DNA of 64,000 nt from Chloracidobacterium sp. UBA3360 (GCA_002360555.1 DEQS01000089.1:16943-80942); one strand, 5' to 3'. Positions 43,963 to 53,713 are shown, counted from the first letter of the stretch. Notes: generated by a model not told the origin, from the letters alone. A program made the numbers and translations.

Positions 43963-45366
43963 ATGTCAGAAGAAACAGAAGCAGTAAAAACGCGGATCGA
44001 GACCGATTCGATGGGGCCGATCGACGTGCCGGTGACGGCGTATTGGGGTGCACAGACACAGCGCTCGCTCCACCATTTTAATATCGGTTTCGATGTTATG
44101 CCGCGTGAGGTCATACGCGCGCTTGGGATATTGAAAAAGGCGGCTGCGATAGTCAATTACGATCTCGGCAAGCTCGAAAAGAGCAAGCTCGATCTCATCG
44201 TGCAGGCGGCCGATGAGGTTATCGAGGGCATGCTCGACGCGCATTTTCCGCTGCGTGTGTGGCAGACCGGTTCGGGTACGCAGACGAACATGAACGCCAA
44301 CGAGGTCATCTCAAACCGTGCGATCGAGATCGCCGGCGGCGAGATGGGGTCGAAAACGCCTGTGCATCCGAACGACGACGTTAATAAATCGCAATCGTCG
44401 AACGACACCTTTCCGACGGCAATGTACATTGCGGCGGCTGAGCGGATGACAGCGTTGATCCCTGAGGTTCAAAAAGTACGCGACGCGATCGACGCCAAAG
44501 CCCAAGAATACAAAGATGTCGTAAAGATCGGCCGCACGCATCTACAGGACGCGACACCGATGACGGTCGGACAGGAATTTGGCGGCTGGGCAACGCTTGT
44601 CGAACGTGACATCGAGCGGCTGCGGCTCGTAATGCCGGGGCTGTTTGACCTTGCGATCGGCGGGACGGCCGTCGGCACGGGCTTGAACGCACATCCCGAA
44701 TTTGCCCAGCGTGCGGCGAATAAGATCGCCGAGCTTACCGGATTGCCGTTCAAATCACACCCCGACAAATTCGCCGCTCTGTCGGCGCACGACGAAGTCG
44801 TTTTCGCATCCGGCGGCCTAAAAACTCTCGCCGGTTCGCTGATGAAGATAGCGAACGACATCCGCTGGCTGGCGTCCGGCCCACGTTGCGGCGTCGGGGA
44901 AATAAGCTTACCGGAAAACGAACCGGGAAGTTCGATCATGCCGGGCAAGGTCAATCCGACGCAGTCGGAAGCAATGACAATGGTTGCCGTCCAGGTTTTT
45001 GGCAACGACGCGGCGATCGGTTTCGCCGGTTCGCAGGGTAATTTTGAACTCAATGTTTTCAAGCCCGTGATGATCCACAATTTTCTGCATTCCGTGCGGC
45101 TGATCCACGATGCGTGTCACGGATTTGTCGATTATTGCATCTCGGGCATCGAGCTAAACCGCGACCAGATCGATCATTATTTGCGAAATTCGCTCATGCT
45201 AGTCACCGCGCTCAATCAGCACATCGGCTACGACAACGCCGCCAAGATCGCGAAAAATGCTCACAAGAAAGGCATAAGCTTAAAAGAATCAGCAGTCCAA
45301 CTTGAGCTTTTGACGGCCGAGAAATTTGACGAGCTGGTTATCGCAGAGGATATGACACACCCCTGA
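43963..45366 (+). CDS. fumC: Class II fumarate hydratase
   Basis: 467 residues, the usual FumC length. TAYWGAQTQRSLHHFNIG, the substrate site MNANEVISNRA, the VHPNDDVNKSQSSNDTFPTAM motif and GSSIMPGKVNPTQSEAMTM with the catalytic Ser loop are all present. It hydrates fumarate to malate in the TCA cycle. The ATG at 43963 was preferred over a TTG at 43948. A short interspersed repeat follows its stop at once. Confidence 0.96.
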   Translation: MSEETEAVKTRIETDSMGPIDVPVTAYWGAQTQRSLHHFNIGFDVMPREVIRALGILKKAAAIVNYDLGKLEKSKLDLIVQAADEVIEGMLDAHFPLRVWQTGSGTQTNMNANEVISNRAIEIAGGEMGSKTPVHPNDDVNKSQSSNDTFPTAMYIAAAERMTALIPEVQKVRDAIDAKAQEYKDVVKIGRTHLQDATPMTVGQEFGGWATLVERDIERLRLVMPGLFDLAIGGTAVGTGLNAHPEFAQRAANKIAELTGLPFKSHPDKFAALSAHDEVVFASGGLKTLAGSLMKIANDIRWLASGPRCGVGEISLPENEPGSSIMPGKVNPTQSEAMTMVAVQVFGNDAAIGFAGSQGNFELNVFKPVMIHNFLHSVRLIHDACHGFVDYCISGIELNRDQIDHYLRNSLMLVTALNQHIGYDNAAKIAKNAHKKGISLKESAVQLELLTAEKFDELVIAEDMTHP

Positions 45367-45397
45367 TAGTGAATAGTTGATAGTGAATAGTGAATCG
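45367..45397. repeat. Single-arm interspersed repeat (TAGTGAATAG units)
   Basis: TAGTGAATAGTTGATAGTGA followed by another ATAGTGAAT unit, starting on the base after the fumC stop. The units are those of the repeat inside the GH57 gene (12433). No mirrored arm follows. Confidence 0.6.
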
Positions 45398-45450
45398 TGA
45401 GAAGAGATAAGGTTACGGAGCCCGATCTTTCTCTTGGCTATTTGGCGGAT

Positions 45451-45897
45451 TTAGAAAGTCACGGTATCAGCCGGGCGGTAGTAAAACAGAAAATAGACGA
45501 GAGCTATCACTACGGCGGCGATGCCGAGGCCGATAAGGCCGACGGTGAAGAGAAATGTTTTGGCGCAGCCGCGTTTTTTGGGCTTTACGGGGGCGGCTTT
45601 TACTTTGGCGGTAGCCGGCGGTAAGCCTTCGGTCTCGACGGTTTTTGCCTCATGAAAATCGGGTTCGGCGGGTAAACCTTCGGTCTCGATCGTCTTCGCT
45701 TGATGAATATCAGGTTCCGGTTGTAGCCCCTCGGTCTCAAGGGTTGTTGCTTGATGAAAGCCGGGTGCGGTGGTAGATTCGTCAGCGGGAACGGTCGCGT
45801 GTATACCGGCGGGCGTGTGCCCCTCGGTCGAGCGAAATATCGGTTCCGGCATCGTCCAAGTCTCGGGGCTTTCAGGTTGTTTCTGTTCGTCGCTCAT
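45451..45897 (-). CDS. Hypothetical membrane protein with three 17-residue tandem repeats
   Basis: 148 residues. Residues about 45-95 are three near-identical 17-residue repeats (HQATTLETEGLQPEPDI, HQAKTIETEGLPAEPDF, HEAKTVETEGLPPATAK). After a basic stretch (KPKKRGC) comes a C-terminal membrane helix (LFTVGLIGLGIAAVVIALVYFLFYY), with most of the protein on the cytoplasmic side. No function is known. The repeats are encoded by a 51-base tandem repeat that has diverged mostly at synonymous or conservative positions, so the frame is real. Confidence 0.72.
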   Translation of the reverse strand: MSDEQKQPESPETWTMPEPIFRSTEGHTPAGIHATVPADESTTAPGFHQATTLETEGLQPEPDIHQAKTIETEGLPAEPDFHEAKTVETEGLPPATAKVKAAPVKPKKRGCAKTFLFTVGLIGLGIAAVVIALVYFLFYYRPADTVTF

Positions 45898-45949
45898 CGG
45901 CGGTCAAGTTGCGTTATAAGATAATACACACTCGCCCAATTTCGCAAGA

Positions 45950-47317
45950 CTATGCCTGAATATCTAGCAAGTCAGACCGCGTAATGATCGCGGTGATGCG
46001 TTTGAAATCTTCGATCAGCACTGCAGGGTTACGCTGCAATTTCGATTTGATCTCGTCAAAACTTGCGTCAACGTCGAGCACCGGAAAGCTCTTGTCCATC
46101 ACTTCGCTAACCTTTGAATTGAGCAGATCGCGATTCGCCAGCAGCTTGGTCAATACGCCGCTTTCGCGCAAAGACCCGACGGAGCGGTGATCTTCAATAA
46201 CCGGCAACTGCGTAATACCGCTCTCGTTCATTTTTGCCAGAGCATCGCTAACGAGATCGTCCGGGCCGACAAATATCAGCTCACCGGGCGATGTGCCGTT
46301 CTTGGTCTCGGCGATAAGACCGGCGGTGATGCGCTGGGGTTCGAGCAATAGTTTTTCCTTCATCCACTCGTCCGAGTGGAATTTACTGAGGTAATGTTCA
46401 CCCGTGTCGCAGACAATAAATACGATCAGTCCCGTTTCGTCGAGATCTTTCGCGACCTTCAGTGCCGCGGCAAAATTGGTCCCGGTCGAGCCGCCGCAAA
46501 ATATACCCTCGCGACGCGACAGCAGACGGGCAAAGTCAAACGAATCACGGTCCGTGACATTGATGATCTCATCGACGATCTTCATGTCCGCATTGCCGAC
46601 CGGCAGGGATTGGCCAATTCCCTCAACAAGATATGGCGTCGCTTCGGGGACGTGGCCTGATTCTTTGTAAGTCTTAAAGATCGAGCCATACGGGTCGGCA
46701 CCGACGATCTTTATGTTGGGGTTCATCTCTTTCAGGTATCGTCCGGTTCCGCTGATCGTGCCGCCGGTGCCGATGCCTGCAACAAAATGTGTGACTTTGC
46801 CGTCAGTGTCGTTCCAAACCTCGGGGCCCGTCGTCCGGTAATGTGCCAGCGGATTTGCCGGGTGACTGTACTGATCGGGGTAGAACGAATTTGGCGTCTC
46901 TCGATGGATGCGGGCCGCAGTTTCGTGATAATGGTCGGGCGTCCCAAGTTTTGCCGCCGCCGGAACGACGACCACGTCAGCTCCCATGCTCTTAAGATAA
47001 CGGACCTTTTCGACCGAAACTTTGTCGGTCAAAACAAAGATACATTTATATCCACGCACCGCCGCGACCAGAGCGAGTCCGATACCTGTATTGCCGCTTG
47101 TCGCTTCGATTATCGTGCCGCCTTTTTTGAGGACGCCCTCTTTCTCGGCCCAGTCGATCATTGAGATGCCGATGCGGTCCTTGACCGAATAACCGGGGTT
47201 GAGGCTCTCCATCTTGGCCAAGATCGTGGCTTTTATTTTGTGTTGGCGGGTGATGTGGTTGATCCGGACGAGCGGCGTATTGCCGATAAGCCCGAGAATG
47301 TCGTTGTAAAGTTTCAT
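45950..47317 (-). CDS. cbs: Cystathionine beta-synthase-type PLP enzyme with CBS domains
   Basis: 455 residues. The catalytic fold II domain has PLP Lys in LNPGYSVKDRIGISM (K46), EATSGNTGIGLALVAA and AGIGTGGTISGTGRYL; residues about 340-455 form two CBS domains (TQLPVIEDHRSVGSLRE ... AVLIEDFKRITAIITRSDLL). No heme domain is present. It joins serine or O-acetylserine with homocysteine or sulfide. A 9-base perfect inverted repeat lies 13 bases before the start. It is not within the rhodanese operon but matches its sulfur theme. Confidence 0.92.
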   Translation of the reverse strand: MKLYNDILGLIGNTPLVRINHITRQHKIKATILAKMESLNPGYSVKDRIGISMIDWAEKEGVLKKGGTIIEATSGNTGIGLALVAAVRGYKCIFVLTDKVSVEKVRYLKSMGADVVVVPAAAKLGTPDHYHETAARIHRETPNSFYPDQYSHPANPLAHYRTTGPEVWNDTDGKVTHFVAGIGTGGTISGTGRYLKEMNPNIKIVGADPYGSIFKTYKESGHVPEATPYLVEGIGQSLPVGNADMKIVDEIINVTDRDSFDFARLLSRREGIFCGGSTGTNFAAALKVAKDLDETGLIVFIVCDTGEHYLSKFHSDEWMKEKLLLEPQRITAGLIAETKNGTSPGELIFVGPDDLVSDALAKMNESGITQLPVIEDHRSVGSLRESGVLTKLLANRDLLNSKVSEVMDKSFPVLDVDASFDEIKSKLQRNPAVLIEDFKRITAIITRSDLLDIQA

Positions 47318-47329
47318 CGCTAAAAGATC

Positions 47330-47351
47330 TCGTTATGGGTACATAACGAGT
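47330..47351. promoter_or_regulatory. Perfect inverted repeat upstream of cbs, likely operator
   Basis: CTCGTTATG ggta CATAACGAG, 9-base arms with a 4-base spacer, 13 bases upstream of the cbs ATG on the minus strand. This spacing and form are typical of a dimeric regulator site. The regulator is not identified. Confidence 0.55.
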
Positions 47352-47454
47352 TTAAGCGTAAAGAGGTTTTGAGGCAAGAATCGGGTATTTATCTTGGCAC
47401 TCTGCTAGACATTAGTTATGGGATCACCGTCAGCGGTAAAGGTTCAGTTTTTTG

Positions 47455-49359
47455 CTAATTGGCGTGTGGTATTGACGCCTGATCAGAGAGGACTCGCGGG
47501 TTGATCGAGGCACGTAGGGCGTTAAGAACGGCGAGTACATCAATGACTTCTTGGGTAATAGCTCCGGCGACCGGCGGTAGATAGCCTAATGCGGCGGCGG
47601 TAACTCCGATCAGGCTCAATCCCACTCCACCTACGGCCGTTTGTAGGGCGATCGAACGCATTCGCCGTCCGATGTGAAGCATTTCATCGACCCGTTCCAA
47701 TGAACTTTCCAGTATGACCGCACCGGCTGCCTCCGCAGTAACGTCACTCCCTTGGCCAAATGCGATGCCGACGGTTGCTGCCGTTAACGCTGGTGCGTCA
47801 TTTATACCATCGCCCATGAAAACAGTATTGGCGAGTTTTGTCTCTTTTCGTACTAGTTCCAGTTTCTGCTCAGGGCTCTGCCCGGCGTGCACTTCGGTTA
47901 TGCCGACGCGTTCGGCGAGATAGCCGACCTCACTTTCGCGGTCGCCTGAAACCAGCAGTATCCGGTCAAACCCGTGTTTCGGCCCGAGATGACGAACGAA
48001 CGACCTGCCTTCGGGCCGCGGTTCGTCACGGAACCTAAATGTTGCAGCGTACCGGTCATCTATAAGGACGATGCACTCCAAGCCGCCCGTAATAGGCGGA
48101 AGCGACCCGGCTTCCTGCGGGGAAAGAAGCCCAAATTTCTTACGACTTGTCACGCGGACCGTTCGTCCGCCTATAACCCCGTAGAGTCCGGCACCGGGCG
48201 TCTCGCTGACCTCAGCCGCTTCGTCCAGTGTGAGGTTAGCTTCTTTTGCGGCACCTATTATCGCTCCGGCGAGCGGATGCCGTGAATACCGCTCAAGACT
48301 CGCGACGGCGGCGAGAGTTTCGTCGGAGCTCACCCCGTCGGCGGATAGGATCTCTGACAGCTTTGGTTCGCCATAGGTCAGCGTGCCTGTCTTATCAAAT
48401 ATGGCGACACGACAGGTATCGATCTTTTCCAAAACGGCAGGGTCCTTAATGATTATGCCGCGTCGTGCGGCCAAGTTAACTGAGCCGATTATTGCGACGG
48501 GGATACCGATTATCAACGGGCACGGGGTTGCGACGACGAGAACGGCTAGAAATCGTGAGGCGTCGCCGCCAAGTACCCACGCGGCAAGAGCGATAATGAC
48601 CGCAGTCGGTGCATATATCGCTCCGATCTGGTCACCCAGCCGCCTTAGCTCAGGCCGCCCCTCTTCTGACTCGCGCATTACCTCCATGATCTTGGCGTAA
48701 CGCGAATCCGTCGCAACTCTTTCCGCACGGATCGTCAGGGCACCTTCGCCATTGATAGCCCCGGAAAGCACTGCGGAGCCAATGACCTTTGGCAACAGGA
48801 AAGGTTCGCCTGTGAGGTACGACTCATTCATCGTACTGTGACCCTCCACGACTGTGCCGTCTGAAGGGCATGTTTCGTGTGGGAAAACGATAACCTCGTC
48901 CCCGATCGCCACGTCGGCCAGCGGAATGTCCTTGACCGACGCCCCAACTTTTTTGTGAGCCAAAGAAGGCAGCCGCTTTGCCAACGCATCCAGGGCAAAC
49001 GACGCCCTGCGAACAGCGTAGGCTTCTAGTGCCTGGCCGCTCGCAAGCATCAGGACGACAATCGTGCCGGCGAGGTATTCTCCAAGCAATACGGCGGTGA
49101 CGATCGAAATAACGGCGAGTAGGTTGGAACTGAATTCGAGTTTAAAGGTTTTTGTGATCAGACCGATCGTCAGCGGTGCTCCGCAGATCAGAGCGACCAG
49201 CAGAGGCAATTCCTGCATGGGCAGCCCAAAGAGCGTACCGACCGGAAACACGGCGAAACGCAACACTAGATGAACGGCGATCCCTGTTAGCGCGAGCGCC
49301 GCGATAACGACCTCTTTTGTCTTGAGTGCTGAGCCCAAGTTCGACGTTGGTTTTTCCAT
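47455..49359 (-). CDS. P1B-type heavy-metal translocating ATPase
   Basis: 634 residues. There is no N-terminal heavy-metal-associated domain. It has the membrane CPC motif (VATPCPLIIG), the actuator motif MNESYLTGEPFLLPK, the phosphorylation site IFDKTGTLTYGEPKLSE and the hinge MGDGINDAPAL, with about eight membrane helices. CPC proteins of this class move Cu, Zn/Cd/Pb or Co; the metal cannot be read from the sequence without the last helices being aligned. The ATG at 49359 has GGAAC before it. Upstream lies a small membrane protein gene 91 bases away. Confidence 0.9.
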   Translation of the reverse strand: MEKPTSNLGSALKTKEVVIAALALTGIAVHLVLRFAVFPVGTLFGLPMQELPLLVALICGAPLTIGLITKTFKLEFSSNLLAVISIVTAVLLGEYLAGTIVVLMLASGQALEAYAVRRASFALDALAKRLPSLAHKKVGASVKDIPLADVAIGDEVIVFPHETCPSDGTVVEGHSTMNESYLTGEPFLLPKVIGSAVLSGAINGEGALTIRAERVATDSRYAKIMEVMRESEEGRPELRRLGDQIGAIYAPTAVIIALAAWVLGGDASRFLAVLVVATPCPLIIGIPVAIIGSVNLAARRGIIIKDPAVLEKIDTCRVAIFDKTGTLTYGEPKLSEILSADGVSSDETLAAVASLERYSRHPLAGAIIGAAKEANLTLDEAAEVSETPGAGLYGVIGGRTVRVTSRKKFGLLSPQEAGSLPPITGGLECIVLIDDRYAATFRFRDEPRPEGRSFVRHLGPKHGFDRILLVSGDRESEVGYLAERVGITEVHAGQSPEQKLELVRKETKLANTVFMGDGINDAPALTAATVGIAFGQGSDVTAEAAGAVILESSLERVDEMLHIGRRMRSIALQTAVGGVGLSLIGVTAAALGYLPPVAGAITQEVIDVLAVLNALRASINPRVLSDQASIPHAN

Positions 49360-49450
49360 AGGTTCCAACTGCTTCGACAATATTGCTGATCGGAAACCCC
49401 GGAAGCAGGTTTTAAAATCGCCTAGTTACTGGTAGGCCAGTCTGGTCTAA

Positions 49451-49960
49451 TTAATCATCGTCGCCGTCCTTTTCCGAAGTCCCTTTTTCCGGGGTTCGTG
49501 TATCAATGTTCTGGGCTCCCGACCTGATCTCAGTGTGGCGGACCTGTCCGCCCAGATTTGCGGTCCTGACCATAGACGTTGTGGTGAGCAGGGATAGTAG
49601 CAGGGTCGCAATCACCAAATAGCCGGGATTTTTTTCGGTTCGCGCTCGTGAAAATAGCAAAGCGGTTATTGCCAGCACTCCCGAAAAAATCGCAAGTCCC
49701 AGTGATAGGGCAGCTGCCGACTCATGCTGGCCGGTGATGGATTCGGAGAAACCCGGTAGCTTTTCGACGATCTCCTCGGCGGTCTCGCCGGTAAGGTAAA
49801 CGGGGATGGCGACGATCGCCGAAATGGCCAAGAGACCCAAACCGACGCGGTTCACGGCTTTTGACCGGGCAACAATACCTATAAAAAGTATTATGAAACC
49901 GAATACGGATCCAATAACCGGAATATGATTGAGTGATAAATGCAGATATCCAAGATCCAT
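49451..49960 (-). CDS. Four-helix membrane protein, unknown function
   Basis: 169 residues with four membrane segments: HIPVIGSVFGFIILFIGIVA, VGLGLLAISAIVAIPVYL, AALSLGLAIFSGVLAITALLF and YLVIATLLLSLLTTTSMV. The opening HLSLNHIPVIG with a conserved His resembles small DUF2231-like or cytochrome-type membrane proteins. The C-terminus is acidic and soluble (EKGTSEKDGDDD). A strong ribosome-binding site, AAAAGGAGG, precedes the ATG. It could be co-transcribed with the P-type ATPase, but no function is known. Confidence 0.72.
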   Translation of the reverse strand: MDLGYLHLSLNHIPVIGSVFGFIILFIGIVARSKAVNRVGLGLLAISAIVAIPVYLTGETAEEIVEKLPGFSESITGQHESAAALSLGLAIFSGVLAITALLFSRARTEKNPGYLVIATLLLSLLTTTSMVRTANLGGQVRHTEIRSGAQNIDTRTPEKGTSEKDGDDD

Positions 49961-50269
49961 TTTTTGCCTCCTTTTGGCTAGAATTCCACAGCAGGCTGCG
50001 AAAATTTACGCGACAGGACACGTGATAGCTACCGGTATATCCGGTAATATCGATCAACGTGCCTTGGCAAAGGGAATATCTGCAAGAATCGTTCCTCGGT
50101 TGTGCCGGAGCGTACAACCCAACTTTAGAAAGGAATGGTGGAAAGACGGGGTTAGAAACTACGATTCTCGTGTTGTATAGCCGCTCATCTATCCAAGACC
50201 GCCGGTCGTGAAAGTGCTGCGCCGGTTTTTAGCATTGTCTTGGCTCGAATATTAATTGAACAGCAAAAC
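49961..50269. other. Intergenic region, no gene seen
   Basis: 309 bases upstream of the leftward membrane protein gene and downstream of the usher-like gene. I see no convincing frame. It holds two possible dimer sites: ACCGGTATATCCGGT (50031-50045) and GGTTGT ... ACAACC (50098-50119). These could regulate the membrane protein and ATPase genes. Confidence 0.4.
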
Positions 50270-52828
50270 TTAAGGCTTTACGCCAAACCGTTTGACCTCG
50301 GCGGGGATGAATATTACTGCCAATGCAACGTCGCTGGTTTCGCGGCCGGGGAAGACCTGCATCGAGAGTGAACCGGCGGCGGAGCGGGTTTTTTCAGGCA
50401 GGGTTTTTTCGTCAATGAGGATCACGTGTTCGCCCGGGGCGAGGTCGCCGATGATGTAATATCCGTCGGCATCGGTGAGCGTATCGCGGCCGCTGGCGGT
50501 GACGACGCGAACGTCTGCAAGCGGTTTTTCACCATCGTCAAATTTGCCGTTTTCGTTAACATCGAGCCAAACGCGTCCACGAAGCCGCCCCGTCCTAACA
50601 AGCCGAAAATCAACGGTCGAACTGCTGCCGGCTTTGATCGCCGCCGCATGTTCGCCGCCGCTGAGCAATGTCAGATCCGCACGCACTGACATCAGATCGA
50701 GATAAACCTTGTGGTCACCCGCGAGCACCGCGTCAAAGCTGTATTGCCCGTTGGCGTCCGAGAGGACGTAGCGGTTGCCGTCTACTTGTACTTTCACATC
50801 GGCCTGCGGCTTATCAACGCCGACGTCAAAACGGCCGTTCATATCCACGTCCTGATAGACACGGCCTGAGACTTTTGCAAACGAATTGACCTCGGTGAGC
50901 GGTGCGTTGAGAAACGCCGAAGATTCGCGTTTGCGGAACAGCGTGCCCTTGATGCTTACCAGCAAGGTCGGCCCGGCGTTAGTGTTCATGTAGCTGACCT
51001 GCAGCGAAGTCTGACGCGGCAAAGTGAGCGAAGCGGTGACGCGTTCGTAGGCGGAAAATTTGGAATTTCGGCCGTAACTGTAGCCCGCACCCGCGGTAAA
51101 GCTGAGGCGTTTGCCAAGCAGGCCGAACGATCGCCAGTCGATCTGGCCGGTCAAGGAACGCTTGCTGCCGATGCCTTGGCTAACCTCAAGCGAATTCGTG
51201 TCGTTGATCAGGAAATTTGCACCAAATTGAGCGTTCGACGTGGCCGTGCCGAGCGTTTTGACGCGGGTTGCGTTCATGAAAACACGCCATCGTGAAAAAT
51301 CTTTTGACGCGTTAAATAGCGAAAAAGCCGACGATCTGGCCTGTATCGAGTTGTTTTGCGTGTGCGAAAAATAAAAGCGGGAGCTTGTGCCGCCCGGAGT
51401 GATGGCGACGGCTACGGTCGCTGAGCGGTCTTGTTTTGTCGCGTCTCCCGGACGTTTCACGACGCTCGCGTTAAACGATGTCGAGATCCATTTTCTCGGC
51501 GACCAGTTAACACCCGCGGCTTTTAGATCAAGCGGATCGCGGGCTCCGGTTTGGGGCGAGAGGAAATTGCGGCCGATAAACGCATAACGTCCCTGGACTG
51601 AAAGGTTCTCGGCGATCTGATATGTAGCGGCGAGATCGATCGCTGGCGCCGTGCCGTTGATCCGGTTATTGTCGGACGAGATGCCGTTAAACTTGCCGAA
51701 AGCAGCGTCACTTTGTAGACGAAATCGCGAGCCGTTGTAGTTTGCACTTGCGGTAAAGATATTGCCCTTTTTCGATGGCCCGGCGAAACGCATTGCTCCG
51801 GCGGCGAATGTCCAAGGCGAGACGCGGCGTGAGTTTGCCGACGCGGTCGAGACGGAAAAGCCGAAAACATTTGTATCGTACCGCGAAGCGACGATGGGCT
51901 GGGGTAGCGGATCGCCATCCGTCAGAATTGGCGTCACAACCGTACCCGAATTCGCACGACCCGCAAACGCCGTGACCGCAAACCGTCCGATCGGCAACGA
52001 TACCATGCCTCCGCGAACATTTGCCGAAAGAAACTGAAGCGAGGTGCCGGTGCCAAAATCTCCGGCCGTGAACCGCTGGCCGTTGGGCCTCTCCAGATTA
52101 AATGTGAAGTTACGTGGACGGATGTTCTGCGACGAAGACTTGCTTGCGTTTGTAGTGAAATAAAATCTTCCGTCGGCAATGCGGCCGACGCCCGTCAGTA
52201 TGATGTTGTGCGACGAGAGCGATGAATATCGGTTGAGATTGTACTCGTAATCAAGGTTGTAAAGTTCGGCAACGCTGCGACCGCCACTGTTTTGTACCGC
52301 CGCCGGAGCCACACTTCCACGGGTTATCAGAACGGCGTTTTGTGCGTCGTCATACCGGATCGCCACGTCAAAAAGCGTCGATACGATCTCGGCGGGCAGA
52401 AGCAGTTGTTCGACGTTAGGGGTGAAGATAAGTTCGTTGGCATTCGAAACGGTGAGCATCACCGAACCATTCTCACGAACCTGACCCAGCCTTGCGTCAA
52501 GGTCCGCCGTCTCGCCGGTCTGGCGTTTTACTGAGATTCTACGGGCCGCCGCATCGACGCTTACGGTGTCTCCAAGAGCTCGTGCAATCGCGATTACCGG
52601 CACCGCGACGCGGCCATTGCGATTTACGGCATTGCTGTTTGGGCCGGTCAGAGTACGGCCATTAACAATGATCGCGGCAAACTGACCTTGTTTTTTTGCG
52701 GCGGCGGTATTTGTCGGAACTTTCTTTCGGGGGCCCGGTTTCGCGTAGGTCTGAACAGGCATCGCCAGCGTAAGCAGGCTAGCCAGACAGGCGAAGAACG
52801 TGATGCGAAATAGAAAAGAGCCGTTCAT
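50270..52828 (-). CDS. Usher-like outer-membrane barrel protein with stalk domain and two SdrD-like domains
   Basis: 852 residues with a signal peptide. Residues about 50-165 form a copper-amine-oxidase-N/stalk-like domain (IIVNGRTLTG ... NGRVAVPVIAIARALGDT ... RISVKRQTG). Residues about 185-640 are long amphipathic strands typical of a beta-barrel (GVGRIADGRFYFTTNASKSS, FSVSTASANSRRVSPWTFAAG). Two SdrD/carboxypeptidase-regulatory-like domains follow (GRVYQDVDMNGRFDVGVDK; GRVWLDVNENGKFDDGEK). A barrel with C-terminal Ig-like domains, behind a chaperone-like gene and two subunit genes, resembles an usher of chaperone-usher pili. This role is inferred; I see no PapC_N domain. Confidence 0.72.
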   Translation of the reverse strand: MNGSFLFRITFFACLASLLTLAMPVQTYAKPGPRKKVPTNTAAAKKQGQFAAIIVNGRTLTGPNSNAVNRNGRVAVPVIAIARALGDTVSVDAAARRISVKRQTGETADLDARLGQVRENGSVMLTVSNANELIFTPNVEQLLLPAEIVSTLFDVAIRYDDAQNAVLITRGSVAPAAVQNSGGRSVAELYNLDYEYNLNRYSSLSSHNIILTGVGRIADGRFYFTTNASKSSSQNIRPRNFTFNLERPNGQRFTAGDFGTGTSLQFLSANVRGGMVSLPIGRFAVTAFAGRANSGTVVTPILTDGDPLPQPIVASRYDTNVFGFSVSTASANSRRVSPWTFAAGAMRFAGPSKKGNIFTASANYNGSRFRLQSDAAFGKFNGISSDNNRINGTAPAIDLAATYQIAENLSVQGRYAFIGRNFLSPQTGARDPLDLKAAGVNWSPRKWISTSFNASVVKRPGDATKQDRSATVAVAITPGGTSSRFYFSHTQNNSIQARSSAFSLFNASKDFSRWRVFMNATRVKTLGTATSNAQFGANFLINDTNSLEVSQGIGSKRSLTGQIDWRSFGLLGKRLSFTAGAGYSYGRNSKFSAYERVTASLTLPRQTSLQVSYMNTNAGPTLLVSIKGTLFRKRESSAFLNAPLTEVNSFAKVSGRVYQDVDMNGRFDVGVDKPQADVKVQVDGNRYVLSDANGQYSFDAVLAGDHKVYLDLMSVRADLTLLSGGEHAAAIKAGSSSTVDFRLVRTGRLRGRVWLDVNENGKFDDGEKPLADVRVVTASGRDTLTDADGYYIIGDLAPGEHVILIDEKTLPEKTRSAAGSLSMQVFPGRETSDVALAVIFIPAEVKRFGVKP

Positions 52829-52850
52829 TTAATTGAGAAAGAGGCGGGTG

Positions 52851-53705
52851 TTAGGGCTTTTTGACGGTTTTGTCGGAGGTCGCGATCTGTGTGACGGGGG
52901 CTTTGACGACCAGGTCGGTGACGCCTTCGGTGGCGATCTTGCCGTCCTGAAAATCGACACGATATTTGACCGTGTAATTGCCGGGCGGCAAATTTTTTGC
53001 AACGAGGAGCGGCTGTTTTGTTTCTGCACCGCCGAGGATCGGGAGAGGTTCGACGTCCGGCATGTCGGCGACGACCTTGCCCTCGGTGTCCAAAACCTTG
53101 ACCGACGCGAGCGGGCGGATCATGCTGTTGCCTTCGTTTTTGAGAGTAGGCGTGACGAGGATGCCTTCGGGAGTGGATTCGGCAAGCAGGTCGCCAAAAT
53201 CGCCTTGTCGTGTCAAGCCAGCCACCTTGATGTAAAAGACCGATGCCATGCGGTATTTGACGATCATCTGGCGAACGTTTTTGTCGTATTTGAGCGTTTC
53301 GGGACGCTGTTCGATGATGAGAGCGGTTAGGTGGTCGCCGGGTGTTGCATTCTCCGGGACCGAGATAGTGACGCGGATCTGGTGAATTGTCCCGGGCGTG
53401 ACGGCGGCTTCGCCCGGGCTGTAGATGAGCCAAGGGCTGGCCGAATTTGCCTGCGTACCTGCTGGGAAGTATTCGACGCGGCCATCTTTTGTTATCGTCC
53501 AGTCGTTGAGAGTCGCGACGATGCGCGCGGGTTGCGTGATGTTATCACCCGCTTTGTAATCAAGATTTACGACGACCGTCGTTTCGGTGCCGGGTTTCAT
53601 TTCAAGCTCAAAACGAGCAGGCCCGAGAGCCATGCCGCCGCTCTGTGCAAGCGCTGAAACCGAAAGACAGATGATCGCGAGGAATATAAAGTTGAGTTTA
53701 TACAT
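52851..53705 (-). CDS. Chaperone-like exported protein (pilus-chaperone-type Ig fold)
   Basis: 284 residues with a signal peptide (MYKLNFIFLAIICLSVSALA). The mature part begins MALGPARFELEMKPGTETTVVVNLDYKAG, with a first strand and a conserved R as in pilus chaperones and similar Ig-fold proteins, and runs through AVTPGTIHQIRVTISVPENATPGDH to a second Ig-like half (GILVTPTLKNEGNSMIRPLASVKVL). It lies between the subunit genes and the usher-like gene, all in one direction. The role as a periplasmic chaperone is inferred from fold and position. Confidence 0.7.
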   Translation of the reverse strand: MYKLNFIFLAIICLSVSALAQSGGMALGPARFELEMKPGTETTVVVNLDYKAGDNITQPARIVATLNDWTITKDGRVEYFPAGTQANSASPWLIYSPGEAAVTPGTIHQIRVTISVPENATPGDHLTALIIEQRPETLKYDKNVRQMIVKYRMASVFYIKVAGLTRQGDFGDLLAESTPEGILVTPTLKNEGNSMIRPLASVKVLDTEGKVVADMPDVEPLPILGGAETKQPLLVAKNLPPGNYTVKYRVDFQDGKIATEGVTDLVVKAPVTQIATSDKTVKKP

Positions 53706-53713
53706 GGCTGTTG

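Noticed and set aside
49722..50117. 131-codon frame overlapping the four-helix membrane protein
   Set aside because: The membrane protein has a strong AGGAGG site and four clear helices; the other frame has no start signal and odd composition.
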